Positions 11,267 to 23,731 of a DNA stretch of 64,000 nucleotides are shown piece after piece. The notes under the pieces are model-generated. The model worked only from the letters and a program-made list of their open reading frames with translations. It ran no database searches and was not told where the DNA came from. Location of the stretch: NCBI GenBank assembly GCA_024699855.1, contig JAMPIQ010000001.1, forward strand, positions 12,958,001 through 13,022,000. The letters are read 5' to 3'. How positions within the stretch are numbered: the stretch's first letter is position 1; every line of letters starts with the position of its first letter. Position numbers and translations under genes: made by a program. The stretch is from Aphelenchoides besseyi (Eukaryota > Nematoda > Chromadorea > Rhabditida > Aphelenchoididae).

Positions 11267-11990
11267 AACAATCTATTGATTCTCTCAGTTACTAAAAACA
11301 ATCCGAAGATCTCGATTTTATTTCTCAAAATGCAAAATCCGTCGTTCAGTTGGTCTTTGACACGCTCCGTAATCCTCGAATCAACGTTCCATCCAACCGA
11401 CTACAAGGATAGCGATTCAATTCTAAACGATCTGACAGTTGTGTCTACTCGTCGCTCAGATTTATCTCATCGACTAGTCATCCACTTCAAATCGTTGTTC
11501 AAAACAGCAACCAAATGGCCATTCGAACGGAGAGCTGATGAAAGGAAGTAAACAGGTGGATGCGAACACTGAAATCATCTTTATTCACGAATCCTCAACT
11601 AGATGCTTGTTGCTACTTTACGTTCGCACATTCAAAGTAAAACGACAAGTGACAGTTGTTGTTGGAGAAGTTTGGCCGATTGAAGCTATCGGGGGTTGGG
11701 TGTTTGTGCCCAGACAGTTCGATTGTGGATGGTGAGTTCTGATGTTTACTGCGTGCTTCATTTGTCCCTTCAGATTAGGTTGAGCTCGAATCGAGACTCG
11801 AACATCAAGTGACCATTGGATCAGACTCAACGACTGTCAATAGTCAACTGACCGCTGTTGTGTATGTTTGTTTAATAAACAGGACAAAGAACTAAAATCG
11901 AGGGTACATTTGCACACTGAACGGATGATATCGAGCTCCGAATTCGACAATCTTTTCCATTGTTGGCGGATGCTTTGGATCTGAAGGTGC
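11267..11990. repeat. Inverted duplication block C, left copy
   Basis: About 0.72 kb matching the reverse complement of 34066-34796. It contains the last ~100 bp of a cytochrome P450 gene plus its downstream DNA. The right copy has an 11 bp insertion-like difference near its outer end. A 73-91 codon open frame (11276-11551 here, 34501-34776 there) and a 70-codon frame on the other strand (11618-11830, 34222-34434) are shared, but shared identity across the whole block means this does not show they are genes. Confidence 0.9.
11892..11990 (-). pseudogene. 3' stump of a cytochrome P450 gene
   Basis: On the minus strand, the frame PKHPPTMEKIVEFGARYH followed by HPFSVQMYPRF and a stop is identical to the C terminus of the intact P450 at 32482-34160. 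Similarity fades near 11985-12000 and no heme-binding or other P450 exon is found upstream, so only about 31 codons survive. It is the edge of block C. Confidence 0.88.
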
Positions 11991-12142
11991 CAGACGGAAG
12001 CATCTAATAAACATTAACAGTTTTCAATTAACACGGTAAATAAAAATAATCTTCTTTGATTACCAAAAGAAATATCCATACATTTAATCAAATTGTCTAC
12101 AATGTAGATCACCGGTAACTTAAAGTTTGTGTTTGATTGTTG

Positions 12143-13390
12143 TCAATAGGCTTCAAGATCGATATATTCGGCTTCTTTTGTTGAGGATGCATATTCGGTC
12201 GTAAATTCGGTTGTGAATTCTGTAGTTTGTTCTGCTTCTGTTGTGGTAGTTCGTTTTGTCGTGATAACCGTTGTTTGTTTTGTGGTTGAGGAACTTGTTT
12301 TGATCTCCATAGTTGTTGTTTTTAAAGTAGTCGTAAGAATTGGAGCAATGGTTGTTGCAGGACCCGATTCTAAATTCAAAGTTTAACGATTAAAACTCAG
12401 TTACCAACCAATTCCGTGGACGATTTTATCAACATCAGTTGGACCATTTGGAAGTACTTGAATGTTTGAATCCTCTAGTCCGTATTCGGTTATCATGTTT
12501 GTATCGTTATCTAAGCCAACTAAGAACATTTGACTGTTTAAGCTCAGCACCTTGTGCATTAGAGCTCCAGCATCAGTTGAATCCTTTAGTCGATCTTCCG
12601 GTGAAGTGTAGAGATGTTTTTGGGGAGCCAAAAACACAAAGTTGCCTTTGGATTGCTGAGCATCAAGTTTGAGGGTTCGCGTAGACTGAGAGTTCTTTTC
12701 AGTTGATTTCAAATAGTAATTCATAGCTCTAAAGGAAAATGTAATTAGGGACATGAAAACAAGATTTAGAAGGCAAAATGGACGTACTCAAATTGACTCG
12801 GATTGTGAACCAAAAGCTTTTTGTTTTTAAAGAGTCTAGAGATTGTTGAGAGAATCAAATCGTAATCGGACAAATCGCTTAGAATACGATCTTCAAGTAC
12901 GTTGTCAGCGTACGGAATCAAGTTGACTATAATCGATTCATTTCGAATTCTTTCAGCAAGTTCTTGAATGGTTTTCCTTAGAACTTGTTCACCCTGAAAA
13001 CGAAGATCGAACGTTTTATTTGTTCTAAATTTACCAGATCAACGGGATCTTGATCAAGTGATCGCTTTTTAATCAGACGGCCAGTATCTCTACGTCCAAG
13101 ATGAAATGCAAAAGTGAGCAATGTTGCATTTGGATTTGTTTTTCTTGCTGAAAGAAGCATGTGTTATTAATCGTGTTATATGACTTACAATGAGATGTTT
13201 TTGTTAGAATTACAGTCAGTATAGCGCCGAAGAAGCATAAAAGAACAACAACCGAAATTATGGTAATCAAAATCGGTTTCCGTTGTCTGTAAGTGAAATA
13301 GCGAATTCGACGACCGTAATGCTCGAGAGTTTCACTGTTGGTTAAACGCTGACGAAGCTCAGAAATCGTCGTCAAACTTCGATGTGACAT
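12143..13390 (-). CDS. Type II membrane protein with von Willebrand A-like region and Thr-rich tail
   Basis: Starts MSHRSLTTISELRQRL; a single membrane helix follows basic residues (KPILITIISVVVLLCFFGAI), so the long C-terminal part should be extracellular. The ectodomain alternates strands and helices like a VWA fold (TLLTFAFHLG, IIVNLIPYADN, GNFVFLAPQ, MFLVGLDND, IQVLPNG, DVDKIVHGIG), but no DxSxS metal site is visible, so the fold call is weak. A Thr-rich, mucin-like tail ends EYIDLEAY. Six exons with short introns join in phase. The ending of the folded part (DKIVHGIG) matches the larger paralog at 39055-42549 (EDKIVHSIG). Cell-surface role inferred only. Confidence 0.7.
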
Positions 13391-14327
13391 TGCATGTCAA
13401 GAAAAAACGAACGGATACTCTAAGAGTAATCAGAGAGCTTCTAGATTATTTGCGTCTATTTCCGACACTTCAAAGGTTCACGAGTAAATGAAGAGTCGTG
13501 ATGCATTTGTCTTATCAGCAACAGCCATGTAATCTCCACGTATGTTTCCGTTTTCTGTTCGCAAAGACCAACCTTGAGATGCCGATCGAGGATTAGAACG
13601 GAAGTGTTTGTTGATTGCGTTTTGCCAAAGAATTTTCGTCATTGCTGCTTCGCCGCCAATCTAAGCGGATTGCTGGGCGCGTTAATGTGGAACGAGCAAA
13701 ACACCAAACGAACAATTGCTTGATACGCAATGAAGTTTTTGATGACTATCAAGTTCGATGAATCATCTCGTTGTCTTCTAATTGTTCTTAAATGTTGAGG
13801 GCGAAATAAAATGTCTTTATTGCAGTCATTGCTTTCGCGATTTGATGATTTTGAAAAAAGCATTTTGTGTAGTCAACAAAAAATGATAAGATGACTTCAC
13901 TGCAGTTCGAGAAACCGGAGAATTACAAAAACACTTGCGTTCTTCAGTGTTATTTTCACGGGAACATTGGACAGCAACAGATGGTGCGGTCGTATAACCC
14001 ACTAGAAGGCAAATTACCGTTGAGTAGAAGATTTTCAGGTCGATGTTCTGTTTTCCAAACAAGATTGATTCCGAATGTTCCTTAGGATACGATAACTCGA
14101 TTGTGTGCGTGATTAGGCGTTGAGGGCCAATTTAGCAGCAGTAATTCAATTTACAGACTTCAAGAGCGGTCTTTGATAACATAAATGATGGTGGAGTGGA
14201 TATACGCTGAGAAACTGAAGAATAGAAAAATTGGATTAGTTAAACGAAATAACTTGCTTTGCGATATAAAACAGGAATCCAGAGAACTTTTTGCTTGTTT
14301 CAACACTTCGACTTGATTGCTGTTTAA
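13391..14327. other. Intergenic, no firm gene
   Basis: Open frames on minus at 13639-13863 and 13826-14062 are short; the latter has a hydrophobic start and three cysteines, so a tiny secreted peptide cannot be excluded, but no splice structure or similarity supports it. Probably includes upstream sequence of both divergent neighbours. Confidence 0.4.
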
Positions 14328-15498
14328 ATGAGTAATCGAGACTTCAGTGAATCAGCTGGAACTATTGAGCCGATTTCGCTTAGATTCAGTTTTGTATGTG
14401 ACACACTCAATGACTGGATTTCGGCGTTTGCAATCATTGTCTTCTTTTTATTGTGCTATACGGTCATTTGGCATTCGCCAAGTGCACTTGGCGTCTTCAA
14501 ATTTTATATTCTTTGGAACAGCTGCCACGGTGTTCTATTTAACGTGCTCGTATTTTTCGTTCGTTTCGATTTCTTAGCTCCCTATTCGATTGTTGTATTT
14601 CACAGACGACGAATAGACTTTTGGGTGAGAGAAAGAAACTGCGAAAGCCAAATGATTTGTTTAGTTTCCTGAAATCAGTAACCTTTTTTGGACGTTTGCT
14701 ACTAACATACTGCAATGTGGATTAGCGTTCACGATGACCTTGATGTTCTTGTTTCGTTACGCTCAAACAGCACAAAATAACTCGCTACTTCAATGGTTAT
14801 CAAAAATGCGAACTTACACGATTCTGTATGTAATCTACACCGCCCTGATGCAGATGATAAACTACTATCCAACCCTTTGTCAGCTATTAACAGAAGACGA
14901 CCTGAATAGATTGTGGCCAACCGTGAATCCAGTGACATTGCAACTATTCGAAGATCGTCGTATTGTTCTGGCAATGGACGTGAGTTATGGTGAACAGTGG
15001 AATTCATACGAGAATTGTTTTCAGCCGACAATCGCTGATTTCGTTTGGTTGGACACTTTGTCTATTCTTGTATCGTATGCAGTTCCATCTATTGTTATGA
15101 CATTTTGTACGTTCTTGTCTTTTCGATCGTTTCAACTTCAACAAGATCAACTTCACATGAATACGAGAAGATTGTATCGCACGCTCCTTATTGTTATCGT
15201 TCTAGAATTTATAGCAGCAGCTTTAATGATTGCAGGACCTTTGGTTTATTACATTATTTTCACGTTCTATGACACAAAATTCAGTAGTTGGTTATACAAG
15301 ATATTTACTGTTATGCTCAATCTATATCCTTTGCTCAGTGATCTAATCATCTTGATTTTTATTGTTCCTTATCGAAAAGCAATTATTTCACTTCTCAAGT
15401 TTAATCGAACTGGTTCTTCGAAGAGCTACGCAGCTCCTACGACTCCAATTGTTGTTTTCACGAAAACTACACGATCGTTGTCTGTTAACCCAACTTGA
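14328..15498 (+). CDS. Seven-helix chemoreceptor, STR superfamily
   Basis: Nematode chemosensory G-protein-coupled receptor of about 376 residues. Two exons, 14328-14624 and 14665-15498, joined in phase 0 across a 40 bp intron (IDFW/FPEISNLFW); the nearer AG would give an immediate stop. Seven hydrophobic segments run from ISAFAIIVFFLLCYTVIW to YPLLSDLIILIFIVPYRKAI. The PYR motif at the end of helix 7 is the superfamily mark. FRYAQT after helix 3 stands in the DRY position. The C-terminal tail is Ser/Thr-rich. Family within the superfamily is not certain. Its single intron sets it apart from the other three receptors here, which have several. Expected in sensory neuron cilia. Confidence 0.85.
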
Positions 15499-15560
15499 AC
15501 GTCATTAGGTTTAAGTTTATAAAACAACTTCATTTTTGAGTTATAATAAACAACGAACGT

Positions 15561-16801
15561 TTAAGTTACTGTGATGGAGACGCCTCTCGTCGGACCACTA
15601 CTTCTGTGAATCACGGACGTCAAAGAAGGTTTGGCAAAAGTAAGAGCAGTGAGAAGTCCACAGACCTCTTGTCTGTAAGTTTTAATGCAGCAAATAGTTG
15701 TCAATGAGTTAAATAAAGGTATATAACTAATAGACGACATCATAATCGTGCCCAGTGACTCGGTGTCAATGTTCATAAAAGTCGTGAAAACAATTATGTT
15801 CATTGGAATAATCGAAAAAAATAACGGAAGAACTGTTTGGTATGCTAAAGTACGCGTGAATTGCGCCTAAAACCGTTGGGTAAGCTCTTTATTTTGCTAA
15901 CCAACCTGCAGCCTTTTAGTGCGACCCGAAAACTGAGATCCGTCTTGATGTAGTGCTTTGATGCTTAAACGACTCAAAATCAATGTTGAAAGATAGCTGC
16001 CGCAAATAACGATCGTGGACCAGGACAAATAGATTACGCTATATGGATCACACTGCATTTGAGTTCTTATATCTATGCGACTTAGAACTTACCAGTGCGC
16101 TAACAAGTTGGGACTTGTCGTTGAAGTCAAAATCTTGTTGGCATCTTTCTGTTGAGTAACAAAACGAATTGGCCGCCAATGCACCATCGATCAAAGCAGC
16201 AACTAAAGATGCAAGGAACAGTGAAACTGTTAGTGTAAGTGAAGGCGCTTGTTTTCTAAACATCAGACAATAAAATCAATTGATCATCAGTTGAAGTTGT
16301 AAAACTCTTCTTACCGTTTAATCATGTAATACCTAAAATCATGTGGTTATAGTGCCTGTGATTCTCATTAACAACCTGTAGATATACTGAGCAGGTAACA
16401 CAGAGCATGCCAAAGCCGCACTGCTTGCTTGAAACAAGGAAGCGAAGCATTGAGTCTTGTGAGAAAAGCCGGAAATGGGACCCGCAAAAGATAAAAAATT
16501 GCTGATTTGTTCATTTTGATTCTCTGCAAAATGCCGTTGAATTGTTTGTTAATTGAAAACATACCGACTGACAAAGAATATCTACAAAGACATAATAGAA
16601 ATCGCTGATAGTGCACATGAGAAGCATTCGGGAATAAGCCCGAATGGTTACCGGAGTTCGATAGATGATCAAAAATAGAACGACACTCGTAAGCAGAAGA
16701 CCGAGGCTCGTAGCAAAAATGTTATTAATCCGATGGCCGATAATAACCAACATTGGAGTGTTGAAGGAATCTTCAAATGAGGAAACATCGTTGTTGCTCA
16801 T
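15561..16801 (-). CDS. Seven-helix chemoreceptor, Srd-like
   Basis: Receptor assembled from about seven exons. Exon 1 encodes INNIFATSLGLLLTSVVLFL and AYSRMLLMCTISDFYYVF; exon 2 begins after GCAGAG and encodes SFAGPISGFSHKTQCF and SSAALACSVLPAQYIYRY, where YRY follows helix 3. Later parts are GSYLSTLILSRLSIKAL, LPLFFSIIPMNIIVF, and the last helix with FNSLTTICCIKTYRQEV, the usual N-x-L...YR ending. The tail ends GVSITVT at 15561. These features match the nematode Srd family. Tail-to-tail with the plus-strand receptor ending at 15498, only 62 bp away. No defect seen. Confidence 0.82.
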
Positions 16802-17704
16802 TTCAATTCGGGGCTCAAGCAGAATAGTAATTGTCTTCGTAATTAGAGGGCCATGTGCTTACAAATGGTCAAGTTGGTAGCTTCACAGGTGAAGAATTTG
16901 CTGTATAGGAAACAAATTATTGATGCAAACGAATTTGACTGCTCGTTTAGGTTGTTGACACTAACTTTGAATTCAATTTACTCAGAACGCGAACTCTAAT
17001 GCTCGTGGTTTCACCAAAATCATACAAACAAGATTAACCTTCGACTAAAGAACAAGATTGACGAGTTGAAATTGAGGGAAAGTTATGAAGATTTGGGTTT
17101 TCGAAGTGGAATGTTTTCGAGCTTCATTGGAGTCATTTGATACAAAGCACGAGTATCGAACATGTTTTCATTGAATCAAATGTTCGTGTCGACCACACAA
17201 ACCAGAAGATCAATGTGTGTTGTTGGTCCAGTTGTGGCTCTTCTTTAATCGACGATCTTCAGTTAATAACTTAAATTTATTGATTTCAATGAACCGTCTG
17301 CTATTTACAACAATTCGAAAGAGAACTTCAACGCAAACGATCAAATTCGATGGTAACAAAAGTCAAGAATATCGAAAACAAATAAGAAAACAAAAACAGT
17401 CGATCAAATAGCCGGGATACTTTGGTTAAAGGTTATGACTTGAATGGATGAGTTAAGCTGCGGAATAAGTTAACGGAGGACTACACGCGATTCAAATGAA
17501 CAGTCATATCTACACGTAAAATGCGTTTAGTGAACAGAGAGACGTTGGTTTGGCTGTTAGGAAACGGTTGAGAACTTGCGAAGTAAATTTATTGGCTATT
17601 TGAGTAAAGAAACTTTGAGACAGAAAAAATATCATTGCGAACAAAAATACTTAGCGACGAGTAAAATTATGAGTAAAAAGATGGTTAACCGTGAGTTTAG
17701 AGAA
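16802..17704. other. Intergenic between chemoreceptor and MYRF 3' end
   Basis: About 0.9 kb, AT-rich. It is upstream of the Srd-like receptor and downstream of the MYRF gene, both on the minus strand. Only short open frames (under 80 codons); none has splice sites or motifs that support a gene. Confidence 0.6.
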
Positions 17705-20700
17705 TCAATCGCATTTTCGATAGAACACCAAGTTGTATTGATCGAAACTTCGACCCTGCTGATCGTCGTCCAAACTACATGAAGCAGCTGAATGACCGAT
17801 ACGAAAACGATAGGCGCTCTGTAGGAACTCACTGGCTGACAATTCGAAGGTCTGTTCATCGATCTGAATAAACGAATGAACGAAAGTTCAATTGTGACTG
17901 TTTTACCTTGTTGACCGATGGCCGAATATCCTCAAATTGTTCGTCCACACACGGTTTGTATTCGAACTTCTTTAATGGTCCACACGCATCGACGTACATT
18001 CCCGGTTCAGTGCTGAAACAATAGAATGAAACGAATAAGCGCATGAGAAACCTACGTGATTCGAAGATGCATCGGTATAGTCGGGAAATACGGTGAAATA
18101 GGAATGTAGAAGTTGTACTGACCCCTTCGTGGATTACAACTTCCTTTCGTGCAGTAATGATTATCGAGAGTGACGTTCAACTCAAGCAATTTCATCTCGA
18201 CTCCGCTATCAAATTTTATCGATGGAACGTTGAGTGCAGACGAATCGAGAGCTTGTAAATCCAATGGTGTTTTAAGATGAGATGAGGTCACAGAGTTTGC
18301 AGATTCATCACGATCGTATGTTCGGCTTAAATTGGTACTGCAGCAAAATCGTTGGCAATGCGCTCCCAATAAGCCAGTGCATGTGGAGAGAAGCGGATGA
18401 ACAAGCGGTTGAGACGGTGGTATCCAGTTGGCTAGTTGAATGATATTCCCAACTCCTTCAGATGGATTGGAAGGCATCGGAATAGGTGCGAAATGATTCT
18501 GGTCGTATGATCGCTTATACCAATCGAGAACGTAAAGCGTGCACATTGTAACCAAACAAATGGACATGATCACAATCAAAGAAACCATTGTCGCTTGAGT
18601 CAAACGAGAATTGCAAAGTTGTGAATCATCGTGTCTACGTCCTTTTCGTCCATAATATCGACCATATTGAGATGCAGATCCAATTTGACTAGCCGATGCG
18701 TCCATAGATGGTGCACTTGAAGCCAATGATAAACGAGACTGCGAGAGCATATGTTTGTCGTTGTCCAGCGTACATTTTTCTTTGGTCTTTTCAGCAACAG
18801 TTCGATTAGCGTTGGTGTTTGCTTCAGTGATGTTGCCGAGAAAAGATGAGAGATCACTTAGACCAGAAGCCATTGAACCCATTTGTTTTCGTTTCTGAGC
18901 ATAACGCGCTAATTTAGCCGAGATCTTCTCCACTTGATCAATTTTACATTCCAAATTGCCGGTCAGACGGAAAAGCTCCTGAGCCGCTGCGACAGTGTCG
19001 TAGAATACACGTGTATCGTCGACGGTCAAAAACTCGCCATTGTCACGAACAGCATCGGGAATCACTTCGGCCAACTCTTGAGCAATCACACCAACACGAT
19101 GTCTGCTCTCTTCGTCCAATCCCCATTGTTGTGCCATTTCGGGTTTGTAGGCGTATTCAACAATTCGAACATTTGCAATTCGTGCCATCGCATCTCCCGT
19201 GTCGACATCCATAATATCTTCTTTGACTCGACGATCTGATGGTCGAGTGTGTTGTCCGGTTGAAACGATGTTGCCCATAACAGTTAGTTGTGCATCATTG
19301 ATTGGCTTCTCGGTGCCAATAGCCACTGGTCCGCCATAATGAAGTACGTTGCCCGTTGATTTCTGCCAAGAAAGATCGTTTTCTGGCGGCTCAAATTGGC
19401 CGGGATTCGAAGCCTAAAACACGAGGTTAACAGACGCAACTTCAAACCAACGTACCCGAACAATCACTTTGTCTGAAGCGTACGATTGAACGACAACCAT
19501 TCCCTTTGGTGTTTCGGCAAGAAGTTTGACGACCAAATGGAAGAATCGTTGATCTGGATTTGGCTTTTTGCTCTTTCGATGATTGTTTATCGTGGTTTCG
19601 GAGAAGTGAAGTCGTGGAACGGTGATTTTCGTTTGTTTCAACGGTGAGATGTTGATTTGAACGGGATCGTGTGGCACCGGTCTACGATCACTTTGCGATT
19701 GACGGATTTGAATTTCCGATGAAGTCATTTCGCTTTTAGCCCCGCAAAAAGCCAATTTGAAGCCGTTGACTTGTTGAAGACCGTGTTCGTGAGTGTTCAC
19801 GTAAACGGGCAGAGATTCGGTGGTTGCTGTGATGAGGACGGTGATTTGGAAGTGATTTTTCTTCTGATTCACGAAACAATTGTCACTGGCCGAGTAGTTA
19901 AATCCCTTATCGGCCACTACTTCAACTTTAAGGAGTGGGAGTTCCCGTTGCTGTTGATCGTAGAGAAGAGACCACGAATGGGAATTGAAGGGGCCGAATT
20001 TGATCGTACGTTGTTGATTTCCATCGTCGAAATCGTCCAAACTTCCGTCCAACGGCGAGTGACTCAAAGAACCGCCAGAAAAGCTGTTTGATGTGGCCAT
20101 GGGAATCTTTTCGTTTTTGACCATCGTCATACTTCCATCGGCCATCCTGCGGCGTTTAGTTCCAGCGGTTGGTGGTGTATATTCCATGAGCAATTCGGAC
20201 ATCTCATCACCAACCATTGCAAACAGATCTTCCATTGGATAGCCGTGAGGAACTTGTCCATCAATTCCATAATCCTGATTCCGACTGTTCAAGACCGGAG
20301 GTGAGACCTAAAAGAAAAGATGAAAGAAAATTGGCATCAAAACTTACTTGTGATGACGGAGTCTGCGGCAAGTAGGGACTCAGAAAATCGGAGCCCGGAG
20401 AAATCTGAGTTTGCTGTTGAAGATTTCGATCGTTGATATTTAAAATCATTCCATTGTGTGGCTGCAGATTTCCGTTGTTCATCGGATAGTTGGCGTAGTT
20501 CTCCGGCGAGTAAGCTGAATCGGAAGACGATGGCGAAGTTGAGGTGTTGCCGTCCATTGGTCGAAGATCGGGCAAACGAGTCGTTTGATTGTTTGCGTAC
20601 ATCACGTTGTTGTCAAGCATCAAATTCTGTTGGCGAGCATTTTGCTGTTGATGGCCGGCAATTTGATTCGGTTGATGATTTTGCATTTGATGTTGTTGGC

Positions 20701-20887
20701 CATGAAAATTGGCCTCCATCTGCTGCTGATTGTAATGCAAACTGGGCGAGTCAACGGGCGTATCGGAACTGTTAATGAAGCTCAGAATGTTGAAGTTCGG
20801 ACAGTTGCCCAATGGATCCGAAAAGCCGGTCTCGTCGTTGAAAGACGAGGGTTGATGGGGCGGAAGTCGATTGTTGTTATTCGCCAT
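17705..20887 (-). CDS. myrf-1: Myelin regulatory factor homologue (membrane-tethered transcription factor)
   Basis: MYRF proteins sit in the ER membrane as trimers, cut themselves, and release an N-terminal DNA-binding fragment. Order seen: Gln/Asn/Pro-rich N terminus (20887 to about 20350), Ndt80-like DNA-binding domain (KNHFQITVLIT, QVNGFKLAFCG, KQTKITVPRLHFSET, RFFHLVVKLLAET, SYASDKVIVRASNPGQF), then the chaperone/auto-cleavage domain with PSDRRVKED, whose Ser and Lys five residues apart fit the catalytic dyad. Next come a coiled region, a membrane helix (TMVSLIVIMSICLVTMCTLY) and the conserved luminal C-terminal domain (GQYNFYIPISPYFP, CGPLKKFEYKPC, FDQYNLVFYRKCD). Six exons all join in phase. 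C. elegans has two such genes (myrf-1/pqn-47, myrf-2); choice of symbol is tentative. Confidence 0.93.
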
Positions 20888-22520
20888 TCAAACCGTCGAT
20901 CATGAGTTGCTGATTGTTGTGAGTTGGACTGACTGGTGAACTAAAAAGTCAACTTGAAGATGACTACAAGATCAAAAAGCAAACGCGTCAACCTCCTCCC
21001 CGAATGGCCAACGAGCCATCTGTTCGTACAAACCAAGAGCGCAGACGGCAATTTCAAGTTGAGGAGCAAAAAGACGATTGAACTCGGGGGTCATTAGTTG
21101 GCACGGGAATCTGCGCACCGCTGAGCAGCGATTTCGAAACCATGAGGTCAAAGTAGAAAGCTTATCAAAAGAGATGGTTTTGTTATGAGAACTTGGTCTT
21201 TAGTCAAAGCGGCAAAATCAAAAGACGATTCGAAGCCGATTAGCAAGAAAAAACGTGCGTGTGTGAAAAAAGTTCACTTGTGTGCTGCAGCGGACCGAAA
21301 AAAACACGAACGCTCTTGGATTCTTTTTGCGTGAATAAAAACGCGTGACAGACACCAAGAAGCACAAAACGCAACGTGAAAAAAAGAGGATTGCGATTTG
21401 GTTCAAAGCCAAAAATTTCGGAAAGAAGACGAAATTCCAGCGCAAAAACTTTTTTATTTGCTCGAAGAGGAGGACAACGTGTGAGAAGACAACGCAACTT
21501 GAATTCGTTTTAGCGCACGACGCAGAATTTGAAAGCGCGCGCATTGAGCTTCTTTTTTCTTTTTTTTGAATAGTAAAATTGAAGACGCAAAAATACGAAC
21601 AAAGCGCGTACGAGAAAATTTTGTTGTCTTGCGAAAAGATTTCAAACGTGCAAATGAACGGTAATGACAAATCTTCCTCCCCCTCCCCTCCTTTGGGCTC
21701 CTCACGCTGCAACGCAAACACGTCAGAAAAAAACCGCGGTCCACACGCGAGAGAGAAAAGAGCGATCTCGAAGGCGAAAACACAAAGCCCAAATGCTGGC
21801 ACGAAAAGGCACAAACGTCGCTCGGAAAAAAGCGGAAAGGACGAACGCTTTTTACGTTCACTTGGTGTCTGTTTTCGCGCAGATCGCGCAAAAAAGAGAT
21901 CATCGAAGAACTTCCACGAAACGTGCGCGAAAAGATTGTTTCCAATTCGACAATCGAATTTCGCAACCTTTTTTGGCCAACCGGATCTCAGAAAAAGATC
22001 AAAAGTCGTCGAAAGCAACACGCGACTCTTAATTGGCATCTACACTACCTACAGTAGGACGACCGCTTCCGGGCGACCAGAAAACAAATTAATTGGAACA
22101 CACGAACTAATCGTCTTCCTTTTTTGAGAGAGAAAACCAAAAGCCATCAGGGTTTTCGAAGTTCACGTTTGACCAGTGGCCGTTTTGAAATTCGCCGCCG
22201 TTCCATCAGCTGCATGGTACGAAACAAACACCCGCCCACTTTCATTCCACACGCAACGTTCTCGTTTGCGAAACGTTCAAAAAACGTCGATGTGAGCGGC
22301 TTTTTGAACGCAAAAAAAACATGTGAAAACCGAACGCAGGTGATTGGGACAAAATGATAAAGAACGTTTCACGCGAAACACCAAACGACTCGAAAGTGAA
22401 ACGAAAAACTTTCTTCCGCGCTGTTTTTGCGTCGCTCCAACTGCGAATGTCGAGTGCGACCTTCAGCGTTAACCTCCGGACAAGAACTCGAAATTGTTTA
22501 TTCGAACAAAGACAAGACTT
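20888..22520. other. 1.6 kb upstream region of the MYRF gene
   Basis: Likely promoter and 5' untranslated region of MYRF. The + strand is strongly purine-biased (many GAAAA runs) and rich in CG steps between about 21200 and 22150, which leaves several frames open at once, including a 273-codon Phe-rich one on minus; none looks coding. A perfect 11-mer palindrome CCTACAGTAGG lies near 22050. Confidence 0.55.
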
Positions 22521-23731
22521 TCAATTGAGATACCGACCAACTGCATTCAAACACTCGTCGTAAAATTCGCGGCTCAGATTCTCGTCCTTGGCCAAATGGT
22601 AAGTGAGGTCGACGATCTGACTGTTGCTGAAAAGACGGGTTTCTGAATCGAACGATCGTTTCACTCACTCGAAATACTTTCCAGAAACATCGCTTATTTT
22701 CTGACTCAAGGAAACAAACAGCGAAGTCTTTGCGCCGTCCTCTTTTGTTTTAAAGAAAAAGTAAATGTACGGTGCACACAAGTAATTCAAGAACTTGTTG
22801 TTGTTGAGATGAGGTTGAAATAAGTTCGTGTTTACAACACCCGGATGAAGGACGTTAACTGTGACTCGAGAGTTTGGATCCTGTTTGCGAATTCGCTTGG
22901 ACAATTCGACTGTGTGGAGAATCTGAAATTGCAACCTTAACGAAATTTCAATCATTCAGTTTACGTTTGCCAATTTCGATCGGAAATAAGACTGATAAGG
23001 TCCGAATTCCTCTTTTCTGTTCATTCGTTCCAAGCTGCAAGAGTTGGCCATGTGAAGGCGACTTGAGGTTATTACAATTCGACCCTACAACAAGGATATT
23101 GAAGTTGAAATAACTCATGTGAACCATACCTGCGGTGCTCTTTGAAGCTTCGGAAGCAGCAACTCGACCAACAGGAAATGACCCAAATGATTGGCTTGAA
23201 CAGTAGACTCATAACCGTCTTCTGTCAACACGAACTTCGAAACGAACGCGACTCCCGCATTGCAGACCAAGATATCCACGTGTTTCTCTTCTAAATCCCG
23301 ATTTACATTTCTTTCATTTGCTTCACACTTACCGTTTTCAAAATTGTCGAAAAACCTTCGAACTGATTTGAAACTGTTCAAATCGCACTCTCGCACCAAC
23401 AAACGAGACGTATCGCATCCATAGCTAAAAACAAGATCTCGGACCGCTTCATTACCACGCTCCACATTGCGTACCAGCATGTAAACTTTGGCGCCGCGTT
23501 TGTTTAACTCTTTTGCCAACTGTTTTCCGATTCCCGAATTGGCTCCGGTGATGAGAACAACTTTTCCGGTTGCATCGACTTGTTCTCGAAAAGGTCGACC
23601 TAAACCAATTGATGACTACTCTTCAAGTCTTTTTCGTCACCCCGAAGTTTTCGTTTGATTGCAAATAAGCCAATGACAACAGCAACTGCGATTGCGCCAA
23701 CAACGATTACCACGTAGATCCAAGTTTCCAT
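22521..23731 (-). CDS. Short-chain dehydrogenase/reductase, retinol-dehydrogenase-like, membrane anchored
   Basis: NAD(P)-dependent oxidoreductase of the classical SDR fold. An N-terminal helix (WIYVVIVVGAIAVAVVIGLF) anchors it, as in RDH11-14. The cofactor site is VVLITGANSGIGKQLA; ILVCNAGVA is the NAG motif; the active site is ITSSRLHMA with YFRSK (Tyr and Lys in YxxxK); HPGVVNTNL follows. It ends GRYLN at 22521. Six or seven exons join in phase, including a 41 bp intron at KLRG/RPFREQ and the last junction KYF/DNSQIVD. Length of about 330 is usual. Substrate (retinoid, steroid or lipid) cannot be told from sequence. Confidence 0.9.

Noticed and set aside
11276..11551. 91-codon frame shared by both copies of block C (also 34501-34776)
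   Set aside because: Its preservation is explained by near identity of the entire block; no signal, domain or biased substitution supports translation.
13826..14062. Small secreted Cys-containing peptide on minus
   Set aside because: Hydrophobic start is suggestive, but there are only three cysteines, no splice support and no similarity I can name.
21218..22039. 273-codon open frame on the minus strand upstream of MYRF
   Set aside because: Phe/Arg/Ser-rich without domain or splice sites; long frames are open on both strands over the same bases, reflecting few stops in purine-biased CG-rich DNA.
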